Origin: Sphaerisporangium fuscum
GTDB lineage: Bacteria > Actinomycetota > Actinomycetes > Streptosporangiales > Streptosporangiaceae
Assembly (NCBI RefSeq): GCF_018531465.1
Contig: NZ_JAHDTF010000055.1
Span: 1 to 42,527 of the forward strand
Length of the DNA stretch: 42,527 bases
Direction: 5' to 3'
A model generated the notes under the pieces. That model saw only the letters and a list, made by a program, of their open reading frames with translations, had not been told where the DNA came from and did not search any database. Shown in pieces: positions 39,834 to 42,527 of the stretch. Position numbers and translations under genes: made by a program. Numbering within the stretch: position 1 is the stretch's first letter; each line of letters begins with the position of its first letter.

Positions 39834-40763
39834 TTAGACGTTTGCCGGACTTGAGGCGGTGGTGCCGGTTCTGGCCAGCCACGCCGTGACAGCCAACACC
39901 GCCACCGAGAGCGCAGCCACCACCGGAAGGTTCGCCGGATCCTCTACCCAGCGCAGCCAGCCGAGGGTGACGCTCATGAGCGGCGACACGATGAACACGG
40001 CCCGCCGCCCTACAGGGGAGCGCACTGCCACTACCGCCGCCACCGCGAACACGAGAAGGGGGAGGTAGCCCGCCCATGGCAAGGGAATCTGAGTACTCGC
40101 CACGACGCCCGCGAGCATAACGGCCGTCCATCCGACCAGCCGCCGGGCACCCAAAGGCGCAGGACCGGATGATGGAGTGAACGTAAGCATCACGGCGGTC
40201 AGGCAGGCGGGCAAGACGAACCGCACCACGCTTTCGAATCCCGACCCAACGAGGAGCACACCGTCCCACATCACGTAGATGGGAGAAAGGCCAAGATCGG
40301 GCGGGCTGGCGACGAGCCCGGCGTACAGCACGGTCCAGCCCCATGCCACGGCGGCCGCGACCATTCGCGAGTTCCGCCATGCCAGGAAGGCGATGACTCC
40401 GTAAGGCAGGGCGATAGCGAGTGTTTTTAGCGCCATCCCGGGGCCCATTTCCGCGTTTCGCAGCGCATGTCCGGCGTAGGCGGCGGCTCGGCCGAGCTCG
40501 GTGATGAGCAGCCAGATCGGTGCGAGGAGCGCCGCGAGGTTGAAGGCGGCATGCCAGTGCCGGCGGGAGACGGGCCCCACGGCACGGCGCAACCGGATGG
40601 CGAAGGCTCCTTGCAGCAGGTCGAACATCTCGCGGATGCTTGGCCGGTCGCGGCCGGTCGCGGCTGCCGCGAGGAGCACCGCGACCATTTCCTCCTCATG
40701 CAACGCGCGGTGTTCCCTCGGATACCACGCCAGCAACCGCCGGTAACGATCCTCTAAGTTCAC
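39834..40763 (-). CDS. Membrane protein with cytoplasmic N-terminal domain, partner of PadR
   Basis: The GTG at 40763 overlaps the padR stop (GTGA), giving 309 residues. The N-terminus VNLEDRYRRLLAWYPREHRALHEEEMVAVLLAAA is the permease-prefix-like domain (YRRLL..YP..HR...EEM) often encoded beside padR genes. It is followed by about seven hydrophobic helices (AAFNLAALLAPIWLLITEL, TLAIALPYGVIAFLAW, AVAWGWTVLYAGLVAS, LVGWTAVMLAGVVAS, LPLLVFAVAAVVAV, and others). Function unknown; proteins of this type are proposed to work with the PadR partner in envelope-stress or export responses. Carried inside the transposon as passenger DNA. Confidence 0.78.
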   Translation of the reverse strand: MNLEDRYRRLLAWYPREHRALHEEEMVAVLLAAAATGRDRPSIREMFDLLQGAFAIRLRRAVGPVSRRHWHAAFNLAALLAPIWLLITELGRAAAYAGHALRNAEMGPGMALKTLAIALPYGVIAFLAWRNSRMVAAAVAWGWTVLYAGLVASPPDLGLSPIYVMWDGVLLVGSGFESVVRFVLPACLTAVMLTFTPSSGPAPLGARRLVGWTAVMLAGVVASTQIPLPWAGYLPLLVFAVAAVVAVRSPVGRRAVFIVSPLMSVTLGWLRWVEDPANLPVVAALSVAVLAVTAWLARTGTTASSPANV

Positions 40764-41158
40764 GTGGCGCTCCCGAAGGATGTGGCGAGGCCTGCTTCCC
40801 AACGAGGCGGCGCCGGTTTCATGCTGAACGCCGGGCGTAGTCCGCCGCGCAGACGAGAGGCGGCAGTGTCGGCGTTGCGACGCAGGTGCCCGGCTTCGAC
40901 GGCCAGCCGGGCTTCACCCTCGGAGGTGAGACGGTAGTAACGCCGCGCGCGGCCGTCGACGACTTCCTCGCGGTCGGTCTCGACCAGCCCCTCTCCCTGC
41001 AGACGGTCGAGCGCGGCGTACAGCGTGCCGGCTTGCAGCCGTATCCGCTCACCCGAGATCTGCACAACGTCCGTGATGATGCCGTAGCCGTGCTGAGGCC
41101 CGGCCGCGAGCGCCGTAAGGATCAGGAACGTCGGTTCCTGCATAGATCTTCGACTCAT
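40760..41158 (-). CDS. PadR-family transcriptional regulator
   Basis: A 132-residue protein from ATG 41158 (MSRRSMQEPTFLILTALAAGPQHGYGI); ATG 41143 is an alternative. Features are a PadR winged helix (LQAGTLYAALDRLQGEGLVETDREEVVDGRARRYYRLTSEGEARLAVEA) and a C-terminal helix with the AGHLRRNAD segment. A longer frame to 41314 would cover the recombination site and is rejected. It shares GTGA with the downstream membrane-protein gene, so the pair is co-translated. It probably represses its own promoter at the TA-rich palindrome just upstream. Confidence 0.87.
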   Translation of the reverse strand: MSRRSMQEPTFLILTALAAGPQHGYGIITDVVQISGERIRLQAGTLYAALDRLQGEGLVETDREEVVDGRARRYYRLTSEGEARLAVEAGHLRRNADTAASRLRGGLRPAFSMKPAPPRWEAGLATSFGSAT

Positions 41159-41162
41159 ACGA

Positions 41163-41174
41163 TCTATATATAGA
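41163..41174. promoter_or_regulatory. TA-rich palindrome in the padR promoter
   Basis: TCTATATATAGA is a perfect 12-bp palindrome five bases upstream of the padR start, in an otherwise GC-rich region. Candidate PadR operator overlapping the promoter. Confidence 0.5.
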
Positions 41175-41211
41175 GATAAATTGACTGAGTCGCAAGTCAT
41201 GCCTGGAAGCC

Positions 41212-41314
41212 ACTTCCGGAATGACTCAATTCCGGAAGTAGACTCCGGGAGTGCCTTCCGGAAACACAACGCCAGAGATCTCCCAGGGCCCCGGAACAGC
41301 TTCTGGAAACACAA
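41212..41314 (+). other. TnpI-type resolution site: 11-6-11 core plus two accessory direct repeats
   Basis: Core: ACTTCCGGAAT (41212-41222), six-base spacer GACTCA (41223-41228), ATTCCGGAAGT (41229-41239). The arms are perfect inverted repeats, the layout of XerCD/dif and TnpI core sites. Accessory: CTTCCGGAAACACAA (41255-41269) and CTTCTGGAAACACAA (41300-41314), direct repeats with one mismatch, 45 bases apart. Their first half resembles a core arm. The block sits between padR and the recombinase, as the internal resolution site of Tn4430-like transposons sits before tnpI. Confidence 0.75.
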
Positions 41315-41325
41315 GCCGGTCGCGA

Positions 41326-42252
41326 GTGGTCGCGCTCCCCGGCCGCTACGCGGCGATCCTCACCGACTATGCCGCCGCGCTCGAGCGATCACCGCTGGCC
41401 GACTCCAGCAAGACCAAGTACCAATCGCGGCTGCGCGGCTACCTCGCCTGGCTAGCCGACCAAGCCGAAGCCGGCGCGCTCGACGGCGACCCGCTTACCA
41501 ACCCCATCGCCGCCACCGGCGCCGTGCGCGACTTCCGCCGCCACCTGAAGAACGGCCGCCGCGCCCCCAACACCATCGACACCTACCTGTCGGCCATCGA
41601 CGACTTCTACACCCGCCGCGGCCTCGGCAAACCCCAGGCCCGGCGCGAACGCGACTCCCGCCGTACCGCGCCCCGCGCGCTCGACACCCGCCGCGCCCGC
41701 CGGTTCGTCCGCCACGTCCAGCTCACCGCTGGCCCGCGCGACAAGGCCATCGCACTGCTGCCCTACTTCGCCGGGCTGCGCATCTCCGAAGTCGTCGGCC
41801 TCGACCTGGCCGACGTCCGTCTGTCGGCCCGCAAGGGCGAGCTACGCGTCCGTGGCAAGGGGCGCGACGGCGGCAAGATCCGCCACCTGCCCGTCCACCC
41901 TGACCTGCGCCAGGCCCTCACCGACTGGCTCCAGGCGCGCGCCACCTGGAAAGGCGCCGACACCACTGCAGTGTTCCTCAACCAGCGCGGCGGCCGCCTG
42001 ACCGACCGCGCCGCCCGCGACATCATCACCGGCCTCGGCGAAGCCTGCGGCATCCACGACGACCCCACCGAACCCTTCGGCCCCCACGTCCTACGCCACA
42101 CCTTCGCCACCCAGCTCATCCGCGATGGCAAAGACCCCATCCTGGTCGCCGAACTCCTCGGCCACGGCTCCCTCGACACCACCCGCCGCTACGCCCTACC
42201 CACCGAGGCCGACAAAGCTTTCGCTCTGGACGCCCTCATCACCGATCACTAA
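41326..42252 (+). CDS. TnpI/XerC-like tyrosine recombinase of the transposon
   Basis: A 308-residue protein if started at GTG 41326 (VVALPGRYAAILTDYAAAL). An upstream GTG at 41251 would place its codons inside the resolution site. The core-binding domain (SKTKYQSRLRGYLAWLADQAEAGALD) is followed by catalytic Arg near 150 (GLRISEVVGLDLADV), HVLRHTFATQLIRDG near 254, LLGHGSLDTT, and Tyr near 288 (RRYALP), a complete RHRHY set. The likely role is resolution of Tn3 cointegrates at the adjacent core site, replacing the usual serine resolvase. An integrase of a separate island is the alternative. Confidence 0.85.
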   Translation: MVALPGRYAAILTDYAAALERSPLADSSKTKYQSRLRGYLAWLADQAEAGALDGDPLTNPIAATGAVRDFRRHLKNGRRAPNTIDTYLSAIDDFYTRRGLGKPQARRERDSRRTAPRALDTRRARRFVRHVQLTAGPRDKAIALLPYFAGLRISEVVGLDLADVRLSARKGELRVRGKGRDGGKIRHLPVHPDLRQALTDWLQARATWKGADTTAVFLNQRGGRLTDRAARDIITGLGEACGIHDDPTEPFGPHVLRHTFATQLIRDGKDPILVAELLGHGSLDTTRRYALPTEADKAFALDALITDH

Positions 42253-42278
42253 CAGGCGAAGAAGTCACAGGTCGCTAC

Positions 42279-42297
42279 CGCCAATTTCTGCACTCAG
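42279..42297. repeat. Right copy of a 19-bp direct repeat
   Basis: CGCCAATTTCTGCACTCAG, identical to 33377-33395. It lies 26 bases after the recombinase stop and inside the right end of the transposon. Confidence 0.8.
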
Positions 42298-42359
42298 CCT
42301 CGAAGGCCGTACGGGCCGCCCGACGGCCGCCGAGACCGCCGCTAACCAGCAACTTCCTC

Positions 42360-42400
42360 AGCACGCGGCCCGTTTCTGCCGTATTCCGGTGGCACCCGCT
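42360..42400 (-). repeat. Right terminal inverted repeat of the Tn3-family element
   Basis: Minus-strand reading from 42400 reproduces the left repeat exactly for 34 bases. It lies 107 bases after the tnpI-like stop. Confidence 0.78.
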
Positions 42401-42527
42401 GATCTCTCAGAGTTCACGCGAACTGAAGGTTCATCAGGCCGAACCGAGAGGTCTTCACGCATCATGGATGGTTTCAGCCCTTGGGTTCGGCTGAATGCGC
42501 GGGGTCTTGTTCCTCTGCGCGCGTGGT
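42401..42527. other. Right flank of the transposon, incomplete at the window edge
   Basis: A plus-strand frame from GTG 42389 (VAPADLSEFTRTEGSSG) stays open to the window end and may be the start of a gene, but the family is not recognisable and there is no ribosome site. AGTTC ACGC GAACT at 42411-42424 is a small inverted repeat. The missing 3' part of the zinc-ribbon gene was not found here. Confidence 0.3.

Larger units (their letters stand above)
36303..42400 (+). mobile_element. Tn3-family transposon with TnpI-like recombinase and padR/membrane passenger pair
   Basis: A 6,098-base segment bounded by inverted repeats that are perfect for 34 bases and 39/41 when extended (36303-36343 and 42360-42400). 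If counted from GGG at 36306 the repeat is 38 bases, the common Tn3 length. Inside are a full-length Tn3 TnpA, a minus-strand padR and membrane-protein pair, a recombination site and a tyrosine recombinase. No matching five-base target duplication flanks the ends, so one side has probably been rearranged, or the exact end differs by a few bases. An alternative end just after tnpA (GGGGAGGCGTAGCGGCCC on the minus strand from 39555) has no partner in the window. Confidence 0.68.

Noticed and set aside
41159..41314. Longer PadR start
   Set aside because: The extra codons come from the recombination site and promoter. PadR homology starts at 41143-41158.
33377..42297. CRISPR or tRNA-derived attachment site
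   Set aside because: Only two copies of the repeat exist, there is no spacer array, and the 19-mer does not resemble a tRNA 3' end.

Overview
The window reads as chromosomal DNA of a high-GC Gram-positive actinomycete. Coding sequence is strongly GC-biased at third positions, GTG starts are common, and the gene families (IS481 transposases, MEDS/STAS partner-switching proteins, MmyB-type XRE regulators, HxlR, ROK, two-domain VOC proteins) are typical of Streptomyces- or Streptosporangium-like organisms. No rRNA, tRNA or CRISPR array was seen. Genus assignment is inference only.

Layout. (1) 1-9.8 kb: an IS481-family insertion (60-2051) bounded by 52-bp imperfect terminal inverted repeats and a 14-bp perfect target duplication, with a frameshifted transposase; a 5'-truncated sugar-epimerase relic; then a sigma-factor partner-switching group (STAS antagonist, winged-helix regulator, MEDS-ATPase and MEDS-STAS pair with a 4-bp overlap), a broken HNH-type protein, and an SDR/MerR pair with a MerR-like promoter that may give a leaderless mRNA. 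(2) 9.8-15.8 kb: a decayed zone. It holds a degenerate IS5-family transposase plus a second IS5 fragment in opposite orientation flanking an HxlR/aldo-keto reductase pair, an XRE regulator with an out-of-frame internal deletion that now reads into the downstream SDR, and a WD40/HEAT-type gene with a late frameshift. (3) 16-22.4 kb: LysR/LysE divergent pair, an Rnl2-type RNA ligase, a tandem-repeat DUF6924-like protein, and a ROK repressor divergent from an epoxide hydrolase.

(4) 22.4-32.4 kb, the most coherent system: a MurR/RpiR-type regulator divergent from a compact seven-gene run encoding a peptide-class ABC importer (lipoprotein, two permeases, one fused double ATPase) interleaved with murQ, an anmK fused to a GNAT acetyltransferase, and a beta-lactamase-fold amidase resembling AmiE. 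I interpret this as uptake and recycling of cell-wall MurNAc, anhydro-MurNAc or muropeptides by an ABC transporter instead of the usual PTS. A 9-bp inverted repeat between regulator and operon is the likely operator. murQ has lost its C-terminal helix region by a frameshifting deletion.

(5) 33.4-42.4 kb: mobile DNA. A three-gene operon with ATGA junctions (tyrosine recombinase, XRE protein, zinc-ribbon protein) appears to be cut at its 3' end by a 6.1-kb Tn3-family transposon. That transposon has 34-bp perfect (39/41 extended) terminal inverted repeats, a 1036-residue TnpA, a padR/membrane-protein passenger pair, and a TnpI-like tyrosine recombinase preceded by an 11-6-11 dif-like core site plus two accessory direct repeats. 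A 19-bp direct repeat (33377 and 42279) brackets most of this zone and is unexplained.
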